Notes: a model not told the origin generated them from the sequence alone. A stretch of DNA of 64,000 nt from JALHOM01 sp964615775 (GCA_964615775.1 CAZTQB010000002.1:45315-109314), one strand, 5' to 3'; numbered from the stretch's first letter, positions 8,869 to 17,858 are shown. A program made the numbers and translations.

Positions 8869-8961
8869 ATGACAAAGCCAGTAAAATTTATATTTACATA
8901 CGCAGAAGATCAGAATATTGTCAGTGGCACTTTTCTGAATTTCTCTTCTTTAGTAGCTTAG
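8869..8961 (+). CDS. Possible 30-residue leader peptide upstream of ABC exporter
   Basis: An ATG with an AGGAAAGGG purine tract upstream opens a 30-codon frame ending at TAG 8961, 54 nt before the exporter gene. The predicted peptide (starting MTKPVKFIFTYAEDQ) has no recognisable domain. Its stop codon lies inside an 8-bp inverted repeat, an arrangement seen in translational or transcriptional attenuators. It could also be a small protein in its own right, or chance. Confidence 0.4.
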   Translation: MTKPVKFIFTYAEDQNIVSGTFLNFSSLVA

Positions 8962-8976
8962 TATTAAACTACTAAA
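8949..8976 (+). repeat. Inverted repeat overlapping the leader ORF stop
   Basis: TTTAGTAG (8949-8956) and CTACTAAA (8969-8976) are perfect 8-bp arms with a 12-nt loop. No U-run follows, so it is not a simple terminator; it may be a leader hairpin that translation of the small ORF disrupts. Confidence 0.45.
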
Positions 8977-9015
8977 AACTATCAACTTAACATTAAATAC
9001 CAAAAGGTATCCTCT

Positions 9016-10791
9016 ATGGACAAAATTAATTCAATTACTATATTAAAAACGTATCTCAAATACGTTAAAAGATATTACAAGTTAGCTATCCCACTATTAA
9101 TAATCACACCATTAGCTAGTGTTACTTTTCGATTGATTGGCCCTCTTATTGCCGCCAATATACTCAGTAGACTAGCCAAAAACGACTACATTAAAGGCGA
9201 TTTATGGGGTAGTTTTGGGAATGAAATAATGCTTTATGGCCTAGTGACAATTTTAGGCGGTGTAATATTATGGCGTGTAGCTACCTATTTGCTATGGACT
9301 ATGGAAAGCTACATTGTAAGAGACATGAGCCGAGATATGTTCAATAAATACATAGAGCTAGACAGTAACTACCATGCCAATAATTTTGGTGGCTCACTAG
9401 TATCAAGAACCAATAAGCTAACCAGTGCATATATTCGTATACAAGACGTTTGCATATTCCAATTTTATCTTATGATTATTGCGTATGTAGCTATTAGCGT
9501 AATTATGATTAATAAATCAGTTAGTTTTGTGATATTTATGTGGCTGTTTACTTTCGTTTACATCATCTTCTCATTTTTTATAAGCAAACGTGTCCGCAAA
9601 TTTGCCGTCGATGAAGCAAGCTCGCAAAATAAAGTCACAGCTCGATTAGCAGATGCAATCACAAACGTGCTAAGTATTAAGAGTTTTGCTAATAAAAAAT
9701 ATGAAAATTCAGAATTTGCTAAAGTAACTGAATTTAGCCGACAAAAAACTATCAGTTACCTTAAAGCAACAACTTATCGTGACCTATTTTCTTCATCTAT
9801 TACTTCTACGGTAGCGATCGTAGCACTGACAATCGCTGTTTATTCAGTAGTAACAAAGAACGTTGATATTGCAATAATTTTTCTGATTTTTACATACACC
9901 ACGGAAATTACCGAGAGGCTATGGGAGTTTAACTCAAACGCTCTACGTAACTTTAACCGATCTATTGGTGATGCAACCGAAGGAATAGGCACATTACTGA
10001 CCAAACCGAGGGTCGAAGACCCTGTCTCACCCCAACCTTTTATAATTTCTGATCCAAAAATTGACTTTAAAAACATGAGCTTTAAGCATGACGGAGATAA
10101 TGTTTTGTTTAATAATTTTAACTTATCAATAAAAAGCGGTAGCAAAATTGGCATAGTCGGGCATAGTGGCTCAGGCAAAACTACACTGATTCGCTTACTG
10201 ATGCGTTACATGGACATAAATAATGGTCAAATAGAAATTAGTGGTCAAAATATTGCCAAAATAACTCAAGAAAACCTGCGTGAACAAATTGCTTATGTAG
10301 CTCAGGAGCCAATGTTGTTTCACCGCTCGCTAGCTGAGAATATTAGCTATGGCAAACCAAATGTGTCGCAATCCGAGATAGAAGAAGCTGCCAAGAATGC
10401 TCATGCTCATGAGTTCATCAAAGATTTGCCAGATAGTTACAAAACATTAGTTGGTGAACGAGGCGTTAAGCTGTCTGGTGGTCAAAGACAGCGTGTAGCA
10501 ATCGCTCGGGCTATGCTAAAAGATGCTCCGATTTTAGTCCTAGACGAAGCAACTTCTGCTCTAGATTCTGAAAGCGAAGCATTAATACAAGATGCTCTTT
10601 GGAAGTTAATGCAAGACAAAACTACTATAGTCATTGCTCACCGACTAAGTACAATACAGAAAATGGACAGGATAGTAGTACTAAACAAAGGCAAGATTAT
10701 CGAAGACGGTTCTCATCAAAAACTACTAGCTGATGGCGGCAAATACGCCGATCTTTGGAACCATCAATCTGGTGGCTTTTTAGAGGAATAA
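9016..10791 (+). CDS. ABC exporter, fused permease and ATPase (MdlB/MsbA type)
   Basis: This 591-residue half-transporter has an N-terminal six-helix permease domain (about 20-310) and a C-terminal ATPase. Visible are Walker A GHSGSGKTT (about 380), the Q-loop YVAQEPMLF, the signature LSGGQRQRVAIARAM, Walker B ILVLDEATSALD and the H-loop IAHRLS. Such proteins dimerise and export lipids, peptides or drugs; the cargo cannot be told from sequence. AAAGG lies 8 nt before the ATG. A promoter and small leader ORF lie upstream. It converges on rplY. Confidence 0.92.
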   Translation: MDKINSITILKTYLKYVKRYYKLAIPLLIITPLASVTFRLIGPLIAANILSRLAKNDYIKGDLWGSFGNEIMLYGLVTILGGVILWRVATYLLWTMESYIVRDMSRDMFNKYIELDSNYHANNFGGSLVSRTNKLTSAYIRIQDVCIFQFYLMIIAYVAISVIMINKSVSFVIFMWLFTFVYIIFSFFISKRVRKFAVDEASSQNKVTARLADAITNVLSIKSFANKKYENSEFAKVTEFSRQKTISYLKATTYRDLFSSSITSTVAIVALTIAVYSVVTKNVDIAIIFLIFTYTTEITERLWEFNSNALRNFNRSIGDATEGIGTLLTKPRVEDPVSPQPFIISDPKIDFKNMSFKHDGDNVLFNNFNLSIKSGSKIGIVGHSGSGKTTLIRLLMRYMDINNGQIEISGQNIAKITQENLREQIAYVAQEPMLFHRSLAENISYGKPNVSQSEIEEAAKNAHAHEFIKDLPDSYKTLVGERGVKLSGGQRQRVAIARAMLKDAPILVLDEATSALDSESEALIQDALWKLMQDKTTIVIAHRLSTIQKMDRIVVLNKGKIIEDGSHQKLLADGGKYADLWNHQSGGFLEE

Positions 10792-10882
10792 AGTATGATT
10801 TTTTTGCCTTTATGCGGCGACAAAGCGTGGTTTGCCGCTTACCCAATTTATTTATAATGGCAACTCTAGTAAGCTAGGTAGA

Positions 10883-11545
10883 TTATTCGGACTTATCGTC
10901 TTTTGGCTCAGAGTCAGTAGACTCTTCACTAGCTGGCTTATCGGCATCGGACGCCAGTTCGGCTGCAGCAGCATCTGCCTCAGCAATCTGGTCTTTTGGC
11001 ACTTCTACACTAGCAACTAGTTGTTCTCCGTCAGTGGTTATTGTAATACCGGCTGGAACTCTAATATCTGCCACCGTAAGCTTATCGCCAGCTTCTGCTA
11101 AGCTACTGGCATCTACCTCGATTGCGTCAACTAAATCTTTTGGCAGAGCTTCAACCTCCACATAATCAATACCAAGTACAACTAGCAGACTAGCTCTCTC
11201 AGCAGGTATATCTTCAGTAAGTCTGAGGGGTATTTCAGCGTTAACCTTTTCATTCGCTTTTATCGCCTGAAAAACGGTGTGATACATTATTGTAGTTGCC
11301 GGCTTATAGGTGACTTCTTTTATAAGAGTCGTAAATTTTTTGTCGCCAACTTCTACTTCTACAGGTGTGTGTTTGCCGGCTTTATGATACGCGATATTCA
11401 ACTGTTTATCGCCTACTAGAATGTGATAAGAATCTTTGCCATGGTCATGAATCACAGCCGGAATATTACCTTCTGCTCTTAGTGCATTCGGCTTTAAGCC
11501 TTTTAAATCGCGTTTTTTCGCTTCTAGTTTAATTGTTTCTCCCAT
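10883..11545 (-). CDS. rplY: 50S ribosomal protein L25, long CTC form
   Basis: L25 binds 5S rRNA. The N-terminal RNA-binding domain (about 1-90, containing KGLKPNALRAEGNIPAVIHD) is followed by the beta-rich CTC/TL5 C-terminal domain (about 95-185) and an Ala/Asp/Ser/Glu-rich acidic tail. The 220-residue length fits the CTC form of Gram-positive bacteria, not the 94-residue E. coli protein. The ATG has an excellent Shine-Dalgarno (GGAGGAATT). It is divergent from dedA and convergent with the ABC exporter. Confidence 0.93.
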   Translation of the reverse strand: MGETIKLEAKKRDLKGLKPNALRAEGNIPAVIHDHGKDSYHILVGDKQLNIAYHKAGKHTPVEVEVGDKKFTTLIKEVTYKPATTIMYHTVFQAIKANEKVNAEIPLRLTEDIPAERASLLVVLGIDYVEVEALPKDLVDAIEVDASSLAEAGDKLTVADIRVPAGITITTDGEQLVASVEVPKDQIAEADAAAAELASDADKPASEESTDSEPKDDKSE

Positions 11546-11581
11546 AATTCCTCCGAGTAGTCATTCACTTTTTCGTCTAGC

Positions 11582-11608
11582 AATTATAGCATAAAAATTG
11601 CTATAATT
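11582..11608. promoter_or_regulatory. Divergent -10 boxes of rplY and dedA forming an inverted repeat
   Basis: AATTATAGC (11582-11590) and GCTATAATT (11600-11608) are perfect 9-bp arms. Each contains a TATAAT, one per strand (minus 11588-11583, plus 11602-11607), so two divergent promoters face each other symmetrically. The plus -10 is 12 nt before the dedA ATG. Good -35 boxes are not evident. Confidence 0.5.
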
Positions 11609-11619
11609 CTCTAAGAGTT

Positions 11620-12252
11620 ATGCATTTATTTAGTCCAGAAGCAATTGCTGCCGGTGGTTTGATACTGATTGCTTTTATTGTATTCGCAGAAAGTGGGTTA
11701 CTTTTCGGATTCTTCTTACCCGGAGACACTTTACTATTTCTAGCTGGAATCTTAGCAGCTCAAGGTAAATTTAATATTATCGTGACACTATTTGTTATAG
11801 CTGTGAGTGCTATTTTGGGCGGAGAAACTGGATATTATATTGGTAAAAAATTTGGACCAAAATTGTTTAAAAAGAAAGATGGCATATTGTTCAAGCACGA
11901 ATACATTGAACGCAGTGAACAATTTTATGAAAAACATGGTGGGAAAACTATTATTTTAGCTCGTTTTGTGCCGATCGTTAGAACTTTTGCTCCAGTTGTA
12001 GCTGGAATTGGCAACATGAATATTAGGGCTTTTAGTTTTTATAATATTGTTGGTAGTTTGATTTGGGCGATTAGCGTTACTTTAATTGGTTACTTTTTTG
12101 GAAGCAAAATTGGCAATATTGAAAAATACGTTCTACCAATAATCGGGTTAGTGATGCTTGTGAGTTTTGGCTCACCAATATTTCATATTTTACGCGACTC
12201 AAGGTCTCGGCAACTTTTGATAGCAAAGTTTAGTAATAAGAAATTGAAGTAG
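11620..12252 (+). CDS. DedA family membrane protein
   Basis: The 210-residue integral membrane protein carries the DedA (VTT/SNARE-associated) core: an ESGLLFGFFLPGDTLLFLAG reentrant segment, GGETGYYIGKKFG, and FVPIVRTFAPVVAGIGNM with the conserved FxRxxP-like arginine. Bacterial DedA proteins act in membrane homeostasis; some are C55-isoprenyl phosphate or phosphatidylethanolamine flippases. Which lipid applies here is unknown. The C-terminus overlaps the convergent gene at 12230 by 23 nt. Confidence 0.88.
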   Translation: MHLFSPEAIAAGGLILIAFIVFAESGLLFGFFLPGDTLLFLAGILAAQGKFNIIVTLFVIAVSAILGGETGYYIGKKFGPKLFKKKDGILFKHEYIERSEQFYEKHGGKTIILARFVPIVRTFAPVVAGIGNMNIRAFSFYNIVGSLIWAISVTLIGYFFGSKIGNIEKYVLPIIGLVMLVSFGSPIFHILRDSRSRQLLIAKFSNKKLK

Positions 12253-12883
12253 CTCCCAAACTTGCCTCTATGGCTTTTTTAACCTCTGCTTTACCCTCTT
12301 CGGAAGTAAAGTAGATACCGCTAACTACTTCAATACTTGGCTTAATGGCTTTACCGTCTTCATCGCGATGCAAACTAAATACTAGTTCAGGAACATGCTC
12401 TGATTCAGGATCTGTTCCGCTTACTAATTCAAAACCATTAAAATCATTATCCACATCTGCAATAGAAATAACTACTCCACCTAGCTCTGACACACACCTT
12501 TTATATAAAATTCCCTCGTCATTTTCTGGATCAGCATAACGGAACGCAGCTGCAAGTGCATCTTTTGCATCTGGCAGTGATATATAGGGAGGAATGGTTT
12601 GGGTGGCAAAAGGGTACACCGGGTTTGGTATAGTAAAAAAATAATTTCTATTATAGTAGTTTGGGTACTGCTCTTTTGGAATAAAAAAACCATACTTTAA
12701 AAGATTAAATACAGTTCTTACTGAAGTTCCATGAAAGCCGATATTTGTATCACTTAGCATACCACCTATAGATAAATCTCCGATACTTTCTTCACTAATA
12801 ATTGTTGATTTTATTTTTTCATCAACTGCAGAGGCGAAAGTGAAAGTCATTGGGTCAAAACTGGCTGGATTAATCTCTGACAT
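12230..12883 (-). CDS. Unknown soluble protein with HGTS motif (ADP-ribosyltransferase-like pattern?)
   Basis: I do not recognise this 217-residue protein with certainty. Around residues 50-70 it has IGFHGTSVRTVFNLLKYGFF, followed about 45 residues later by YISLPDAKDALAAAFRYAD and later by HVPELVFSL. The order His-Gly-Thr/Ser, an Ala-rich helix with Tyr, and a late Glu resembles the H-Y-E arrangement of PARP-like ADP-ribosyltransferases, but the similarity is only at pattern level. No signal peptide or membrane segment. It starts 5 nt downstream of the uvrA stop, so it may be co-transcribed with uvrA. Confidence 0.45.
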   Translation of the reverse strand: MSEINPASFDPMTFTFASAVDEKIKSTIISEESIGDLSIGGMLSDTNIGFHGTSVRTVFNLLKYGFFIPKEQYPNYYNRNYFFTIPNPVYPFATQTIPPYISLPDAKDALAAAFRYADPENDEGILYKRCVSELGGVVISIADVDNDFNGFELVSGTDPESEHVPELVFSLHRDEDGKAIKPSIEVVSGIYFTSEEGKAEVKKAIEASLGATSISYY

Positions 12884-12888
12884 AATCT

Positions 12889-15699
12889 TTAAAGCATCTT
12901 TCTTAAAAATTGTCCGGTGTAAGATTTAGAATTTTTGGCCACCTGCTCAGGCGTACCAGTGGCGACTACCTGACCACCTTCAGCCCCACCTTCTGGACCC
13001 ATATCGATTATATAATCGGCTGACTTTACAACATCTAGATTATGCTCAATCACAATCATACTGTTGCCAGTATCGACTAGCTTATGTAGGACATGTAGTA
13101 ATTTATCGACATCGGCCATGTGCAAACCAGTTGTTGGCTCATCTAAAATATACAAAGTTTTACCAGTTGGCCGCCGTGACAATTCAGTAGCCAGCTTAAT
13201 ACGCTGTGCTTCACCACCACTTAGCGTAGTGGCTGATTGGCCTAAGCTAATATAACCTAGACCGACGTCAACCATAATTTGTAACTTGCGAGCAATGTTT
13301 GGGATATTTTCGAAAAATTCTAAACTTTGCTCACAGGTCATACCCAAAATATCACTAATTGTTTTGCCTTTATATTTAATCTCTAGTGCCTCACGATTGT
13401 AACGCCTACCTTTACATTCATCACAAGTAACATAAACATCTGGCAAAAAGTGCATTTCTATCTTGATAATACCGTCACCTTGGCAGTTTTCGCAGCGTCC
13501 ACCACGTACATTAAAGCTAAATCTACCAGCACTATAGCCACGAATTTTTGCTTCTGGCAGTCCAGCAAAAAGCTCACGAATTGGCGTAAATAAACCAGTG
13601 TAAGTAGCGGGGTTAGACCGCGGCGTGCGACCAATTGGCGATTGGTCAATAACTATAACTTTATCTAGTTCTTTAATACCCTGTATCTCATCATGCCGAC
13701 CAGGATTGGTGTGTGATCGCATTAATCTAGCCAAAAGCTCCTTCGACAAAATATCATTAATCAAGCTAGATTTACCCGAGCCAGACACACCACTCACCAC
13801 CACTAATTCACCAAGCGGTATATCAACCGTAATATTTTTGAGATTATTTTCTCTAGCATTAACAATTTTTATTTTTTTACCATTACCCTTACGACGTTTT
13901 TTAGGTACCGAAATTTTGAGTTTGCCACTTAGATATTTACCAGTAATAGAATTTGAGTTTTTAATAATTTGTTCTGGTGTACCAGCTGCAGTGATTTCAC
14001 CACCATGCACACCCGCACCCGGACCAATGTCTAGTACATAATCGGCCGTACGAATTGTATCTTCATCATGCTCCACAACCAAAACTGTATTACCTAAATC
14101 ACGTAAATGAGTCAAAGTAGCAATCAAGCGTTCATTATCGCGTTGATGTAGTCCAATTGATGGTTCATCCAAAACATACAGCACACCCTGCAGCCCCGAA
14201 CCAATCTGAGTCGCTAAGCGAATTCGCTGTGCTTCACCACCACTCAAGCTAGCCGCACTTCTAAGTAAATTTAAATAGTGCAGTCCAACGTCTACCAAAA
14301 AATTAAGTCTCGAGTTAACTTCTTTTAAAATCTGTTTGGCAATCTTTTCTTGGTTGGCATTTAGGTTCAAATTATTAAAGAATTTGACAGCATCATTAAT
14401 TGATTTTTCGCAGATATCCATAATCGATAAGCCACCAACTGTCACCGCCAGAACTTCAGGCTTAAGCCTCTTGCCTTTACAGGCATAGCAAGGTCTTTCT
14501 TGCATAAACCGCTCAATATCTCGTCGCATAAAATCACTATCAGTATCTTTGTGTCGGCGTTCTAAATTTGGTATTACACCTTCATAAGTTGTGTCAAAAT
14601 ATCGGCCAGTTCCAAGCTTAATTGTGTAAGCTTCATCACCTGTACCGTATAAAATTTTGTCTAAATCAGCTTGTTTAAGCTCGCCAGTTGGTACACTTAA
14701 ACTAAAGCCATACTTATCGGCCACTGCTTGCATTTTCTTCATATACCATGCATCAGAATTCACACGATTAAACGGCCTAATTGCACCTTCGCTAATCGTC
14801 AGCTTACCATTTGGTATAACCAACTCCGGATCAACTTCTAGGCGATTACCTAGTCCAGTACAAACAGCACAAGCTCCAAATGGACTATTAAAACTAAATG
14901 TACGCGGTTCTAATTCTGGAATTGTGATTTCTGGATGATCAATACAGGCATACATCAAACTATATATACGCTCACGGTTATCATCGGCATTTACCACTAC
15001 TAACTTACCAGCAGCAAGCTCCAAAGCTTGCTCAACACTCTGAGTCAAGCGACTAACACTTTCTTCGTCGTTAACCAACCTATCGACAACTATCTCAATA
15101 TTATGCTTATAATTTTTATCAAGCTCTGGCCATTCGTCTAGTGCATAAACGATACCATCAACCCTAGCTCTTGCAAAGCCAAGTCTCTGATATTGTTCAG
15201 GAATATGCTCAAACTGGCCTTTTTTGCTCATAACAACCGGGGCTAAAACCATCAGCTTTGCTTTCTTATCTGTTTCGGCCACTTGATCAACAATCATTGT
15301 CGGCGTCTGACGCGAGACTTCCTTACCACAAGCAGGACAGTGTGGCACACCAATTCGTGCGTACAAAAGCCGCAAATAGTCGTAAATTTCTGTCACTGTC
15401 GCTACTGTACTGCGCGGATTTCTACTAGTAGACTTTTGGTCAATCGATATCGCTGGACTCAGCCCATCAATCTGTTCAACATCAGGCTTTTCCATCAAGC
15501 CCAAAAACTGCCTAGCATAAGCACTCAAGCTCTCTACATAACGCCTCTGGCCTTCAGCATAGATTGTATCAAATGCCAAACTAGATTTGCCAGAACCACT
15601 TAGGCCAGTCATTACCACTAATTTATTACGTGGGATATCCACCGAAACATTTTTTAAATTATGTTCTTTGGCACCACGAATAGAAATAAACTCACTCAT
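12889..15699 (-). CDS. uvrA: Excinuclease ABC subunit A
   Basis: UvrA is the damage-sensing ATPase of nucleotide excision repair. Both ABC modules are complete: Walker A GLSGSGKSS near the N-terminus and GVSGSGKSS near residue 640, signatures LSGGEAQRIRLA and LSGGEAQRIKLA, and the zinc-binding CPAC, CYAC and CENC/CDEC pairs. The 936-residue length is normal. The ATG at 15699 is preferred over an in-frame TTG directly before it. It lies 9 nt after an extended -10 (TGGTATAAT), so the message is probably leaderless. Confidence 0.96.
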   Translation of the reverse strand: MSEFISIRGAKEHNLKNVSVDIPRNKLVVMTGLSGSGKSSLAFDTIYAEGQRRYVESLSAYARQFLGLMEKPDVEQIDGLSPAISIDQKSTSRNPRSTVATVTEIYDYLRLLYARIGVPHCPACGKEVSRQTPTMIVDQVAETDKKAKLMVLAPVVMSKKGQFEHIPEQYQRLGFARARVDGIVYALDEWPELDKNYKHNIEIVVDRLVNDEESVSRLTQSVEQALELAAGKLVVVNADDNRERIYSLMYACIDHPEITIPELEPRTFSFNSPFGACAVCTGLGNRLEVDPELVIPNGKLTISEGAIRPFNRVNSDAWYMKKMQAVADKYGFSLSVPTGELKQADLDKILYGTGDEAYTIKLGTGRYFDTTYEGVIPNLERRHKDTDSDFMRRDIERFMQERPCYACKGKRLKPEVLAVTVGGLSIMDICEKSINDAVKFFNNLNLNANQEKIAKQILKEVNSRLNFLVDVGLHYLNLLRSAASLSGGEAQRIRLATQIGSGLQGVLYVLDEPSIGLHQRDNERLIATLTHLRDLGNTVLVVEHDEDTIRTADYVLDIGPGAGVHGGEITAAGTPEQIIKNSNSITGKYLSGKLKISVPKKRRKGNGKKIKIVNARENNLKNITVDIPLGELVVVSGVSGSGKSSLINDILSKELLARLMRSHTNPGRHDEIQGIKELDKVIVIDQSPIGRTPRSNPATYTGLFTPIRELFAGLPEAKIRGYSAGRFSFNVRGGRCENCQGDGIIKIEMHFLPDVYVTCDECKGRRYNREALEIKYKGKTISDILGMTCEQSLEFFENIPNIARKLQIMVDVGLGYISLGQSATTLSGGEAQRIKLATELSRRPTGKTLYILDEPTTGLHMADVDKLLHVLHKLVDTGNSMIVIEHNLDVVKSADYIIDMGPEGGAEGGQVVATGTPEQVAKNSKSYTGQFLRKML

Positions 15700-15708
15700 C
15701 AACGTCTT

Positions 15709-15730
15709 ATTATACCAAATTTTGTATAAT
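15709..15730. promoter_or_regulatory. Divergent -10 boxes of uvrA and the PGPGW gene
   Basis: Minus-strand TATAAT (15714-15709, preceded by TGG) ends 9 nt before the uvrA ATG. Plus-strand TATAAT (15725-15730) ends 7 nt before the ATG at 15738. Both would give leaderless or near-leaderless transcripts from a 38-nt divergent spacer. Confidence 0.6.
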
Positions 15731-15737
15731 AAATTAG

Positions 15738-16166
15738 ATGAAGACTAATAAACACAGTCCACATAAACGAATTCTGGTTGACGTAGCCGGCTTTGGTCTA
15801 ATTATTTTATCGCTGCTTATTGGCTGGCTACCTGGACCTGGCGGCATTCCGATTTTTCTAGCTGGACTCGGACTATTATCTATAAACAATAAGTGGGCAA
15901 AGGATTTAATTGATTATATCGAAAAAAATCGTCAAAAATTTGAAGCCAAATATCTTACCAATGACCCTAAAGTTGCTCGAATAGTCGATATTTTGTGCAT
16001 AATTTTAATTATTATCTCGATAATCGCTTTTACTCAAATAAACAACAAATACTTTCGCTATGCTTCGATTGGCCCAGGTGGTTTTGGGCTAATTTTGCTT
16101 ATTCTTAACCAAAATCGACTTGATAATTTCTTTCATTACATCAAAAATAAACGTAAGCACAAATAA
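15738..16166 (+). CDS. PGPGW-family transmembrane protein
   Basis: A 142-residue protein with a helical pair around WLPGPGGIPIFLAGLGLLS (about 15-55), a short soluble segment, and two more hydrophobic helices (about 80-125), ending in a basic tail. The PGPG turn between hydrophobic helices matches the putative transmembrane PGPGW family common in Gram-positive bacteria; its function is not known. The ATG follows a TATAAT by 7 nt. Confidence 0.65.
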   Translation: MKTNKHSPHKRILVDVAGFGLIILSLLIGWLPGPGGIPIFLAGLGLLSINNKWAKDLIDYIEKNRQKFEAKYLTNDPKVARIVDILCIILIIISIIAFTQINNKYFRYASIGPGGFGLILLILNQNRLDNFFHYIKNKRKHK

Positions 16167-16173
16167 AATATAC

Positions 16174-16202
16174 TTGCTTTTTTTACCATTTAGGTATATA
16201 AT
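16174..16202 (+). promoter_or_regulatory. Sigma-70 promoter of the 60-residue membrane protein gene
   Basis: TTGCTT (16174-16179), 17-nt spacer, TATAAT (16197-16202). The next ATG with a GTGGGAG ribosome site is at 16240. Confidence 0.7.
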
Positions 16203-16239
16203 CCGCTTAAACTTAAACACGAATAAGTGGGAGCATAAA

Positions 16240-16422
16240 ATGTGGCAATACATTGTACTTGGACAGATACCTGGTACATCAATCTTCGTATCTTTCAACG
16301 ACTGGCTTAGTTTAGTATTGTTTCTTGGTTGCTGTTACGCTTTGTTTAGAGTCTTAACCCCACAAAGAAAACTAAAAATACACCAAAGAAATCAAGCATT
16401 GATTGAGCAGATTTCGATATAG
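16240..16422 (+). CDS. Small membrane protein, unknown
   Basis: A 60-residue protein with one transmembrane segment (about 19-42, including WLSLVLFLGCCYALFRVL) and a basic C-terminal tail. A longer frame opens at 16120 inside the PGPGW gene, but the ATG at 16240 has a GTGGGAG Shine-Dalgarno and its own promoter, so the short form is chosen. No family is recognised. It converges on sbcB with 1 nt between the stops. Confidence 0.6.
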   Translation: MWQYIVLGQIPGTSIFVSFNDWLSLVLFLGCCYALFRVLTPQRKLKIHQRNQALIEQISI

Positions 16423-16423
16423 T

Positions 16424-17836
16424 TTAGCCTAGTTCTGCTAAACTCTGAGCGTACAAATTTAGTTCCTCTAAAATATAGGTTTTTTCTGGGCTTAATTTCT
16501 GATTGGCTAACTCATTTATTCTTGCGACAAACTTAGGGGCTTGTAAGGCAATCTTTTGATTTTTATAATTTTGCCAATTGACTTGCTCATCATCGCTTAA
16601 ATATTTAGGAAAATTTCTAGCTTTATACAAAGGCCACAAATTTTTCAACCTTGCATCGGCAAAATTTTTATAAAAATCACTAGATTTAAGGGCTACGTCA
16701 CTTCGAGCCTTAACGAATAAATCTTTGTCATAATTGGATATAAAACCGTCATAAAGTTGTGACTCAACATTTCTCTCATCGTTTAGAAATTCAGCTTGCT
16801 TAAGCTTAGTAGTTTGCTCAGCTGCTCTTCGATATTTTTCCAGTATCTCAGTTTTCGTAGATTCTAGTTTTTGATAATTATCTTGAGCTAACTTTAGGTC
16901 AATATTTAGCCGAGTTTGGTCAGATTTAGTCAATGTATTTAGTGGGGCAATCGCAGGGCAACGGTTGGCTCGTAATGTCTTTATAGGCAACGGCAAAATC
17001 TCATCGTCTCTCGACCATCGCATACGTTTTTTCATATCAGCCTCAGATAATTTTACAATTTCATTTGGATCTTGGCTCAAATCATAAACTAAAAATCCCT
17101 GATTTTCAGCTTCACCAATCACACTTACCAAGGCAAGTTTTTCGCTTTCGGTAGAATATCTACCGCTTACATAAACAAAGATTGGATTTTCATCAACAAA
17201 TTTCACCACATCTTTTTTTGCTCGCAAGCTTAGAAGATAATTAAACAGTTTTGGCTGTTGAGTCTTTATCATTTTTGCAACTGCGATGGTCGCATTAACG
17301 TCACTTAAAGCATCATGAGCAGCATTATGTTCAAGTTTATTTAGCGAACTAAGCAACTCCAAACGATTAGACGCTTTACCATCACTTGCAAATGGCCATT
17401 TTATGCCTTCAGGACGTAAAGCTCTGGTGATCCGCACCAAATCTAGAATGTCCCAGCGACTAGCACCTTCTTTCCACTGCCACTCGTAAGCATCATAAAA
17501 ATTTCTGTACATGCCAAATCGCATAAATTCATCATCAAACCTTACAGAGTTAAAGCCTAAAAAAATAGTTTCTGGTGTAACAATCTCGTTATAGAAAGTT
17601 CTGAAGAATTCGGCCTCGCTAACACCATCTCGCAGTGTTTGCTGTGGAGTTATGCCTGTTAACAAAATTGCATCAGGCTCAGGCAGAACATCCTCACTTA
17701 ATTTAATTAAAAAATTATAAGCCTTGCCGATTGGCTTCAAATTCATATCAGTTCGCTGGCCAGCAAACTGCATTATCCGTGAACTATACGGGCTTATCCC
17801 ACTTGTTTCTAGGTCATAAAAGAAAAAACTAGCCAT
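16424..17836 (-). CDS. sbcB: Exodeoxyribonuclease I
   Basis: ExoI degrades single-stranded DNA 3' to 5' in recombination and mismatch repair. The DEDDh exonuclease core is visible: FFYDLETSG (residues 5-13), GFNSVRFDDEFMRFGMYRNF, and HNAAHDALSDVNAT. The SH3-like and helical C-terminal regions typical of SbcB follow (PLPIKTLRANRCPAIAPL, then coiled helices). The 470-residue length matches E. coli ExoI (475). A TATACT lies 14 nt before the ATG. ExoI is mostly proteobacterial, so its presence next to Gram-positive style genes may reflect transfer or CPR gene sharing, which I infer only. Confidence 0.92.
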   Translation of the reverse strand: MASFFFYDLETSGISPYSSRIMQFAGQRTDMNLKPIGKAYNFLIKLSEDVLPEPDAILLTGITPQQTLRDGVSEAEFFRTFYNEIVTPETIFLGFNSVRFDDEFMRFGMYRNFYDAYEWQWKEGASRWDILDLVRITRALRPEGIKWPFASDGKASNRLELLSSLNKLEHNAAHDALSDVNATIAVAKMIKTQQPKLFNYLLSLRAKKDVVKFVDENPIFVYVSGRYSTESEKLALVSVIGEAENQGFLVYDLSQDPNEIVKLSEADMKKRMRWSRDDEILPLPIKTLRANRCPAIAPLNTLTKSDQTRLNIDLKLAQDNYQKLESTKTEILEKYRRAAEQTTKLKQAEFLNDERNVESQLYDGFISNYDKDLFVKARSDVALKSSDFYKNFADARLKNLWPLYKARNFPKYLSDDEQVNWQNYKNQKIALQAPKFVARINELANQKLSPEKTYILEELNLYAQSLAELG

Positions 17837-17858
17837 ACATTAATATGCTTAGTATAAC

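Noticed and set aside
10798..10850. Hairpin GCGGC/GCCGC between ABC exporter and rplY as terminator
   Set aside because: The T-run lies before, not after, the stem on the plus strand, and the minus strand has an A-run; no terminator can be assigned.
13625..14041. Open frames of 100-140 codons antisense to uvrA and other genes
   Set aside because: They are shadows of conserved coding sequence, without ribosome sites or recognisable domains.
16120..16239. N-terminal extension of the 60-residue membrane protein
   Set aside because: It overlaps the PGPGW gene and has no ribosome site; the ATG at 16240 has both promoter and Shine-Dalgarno.
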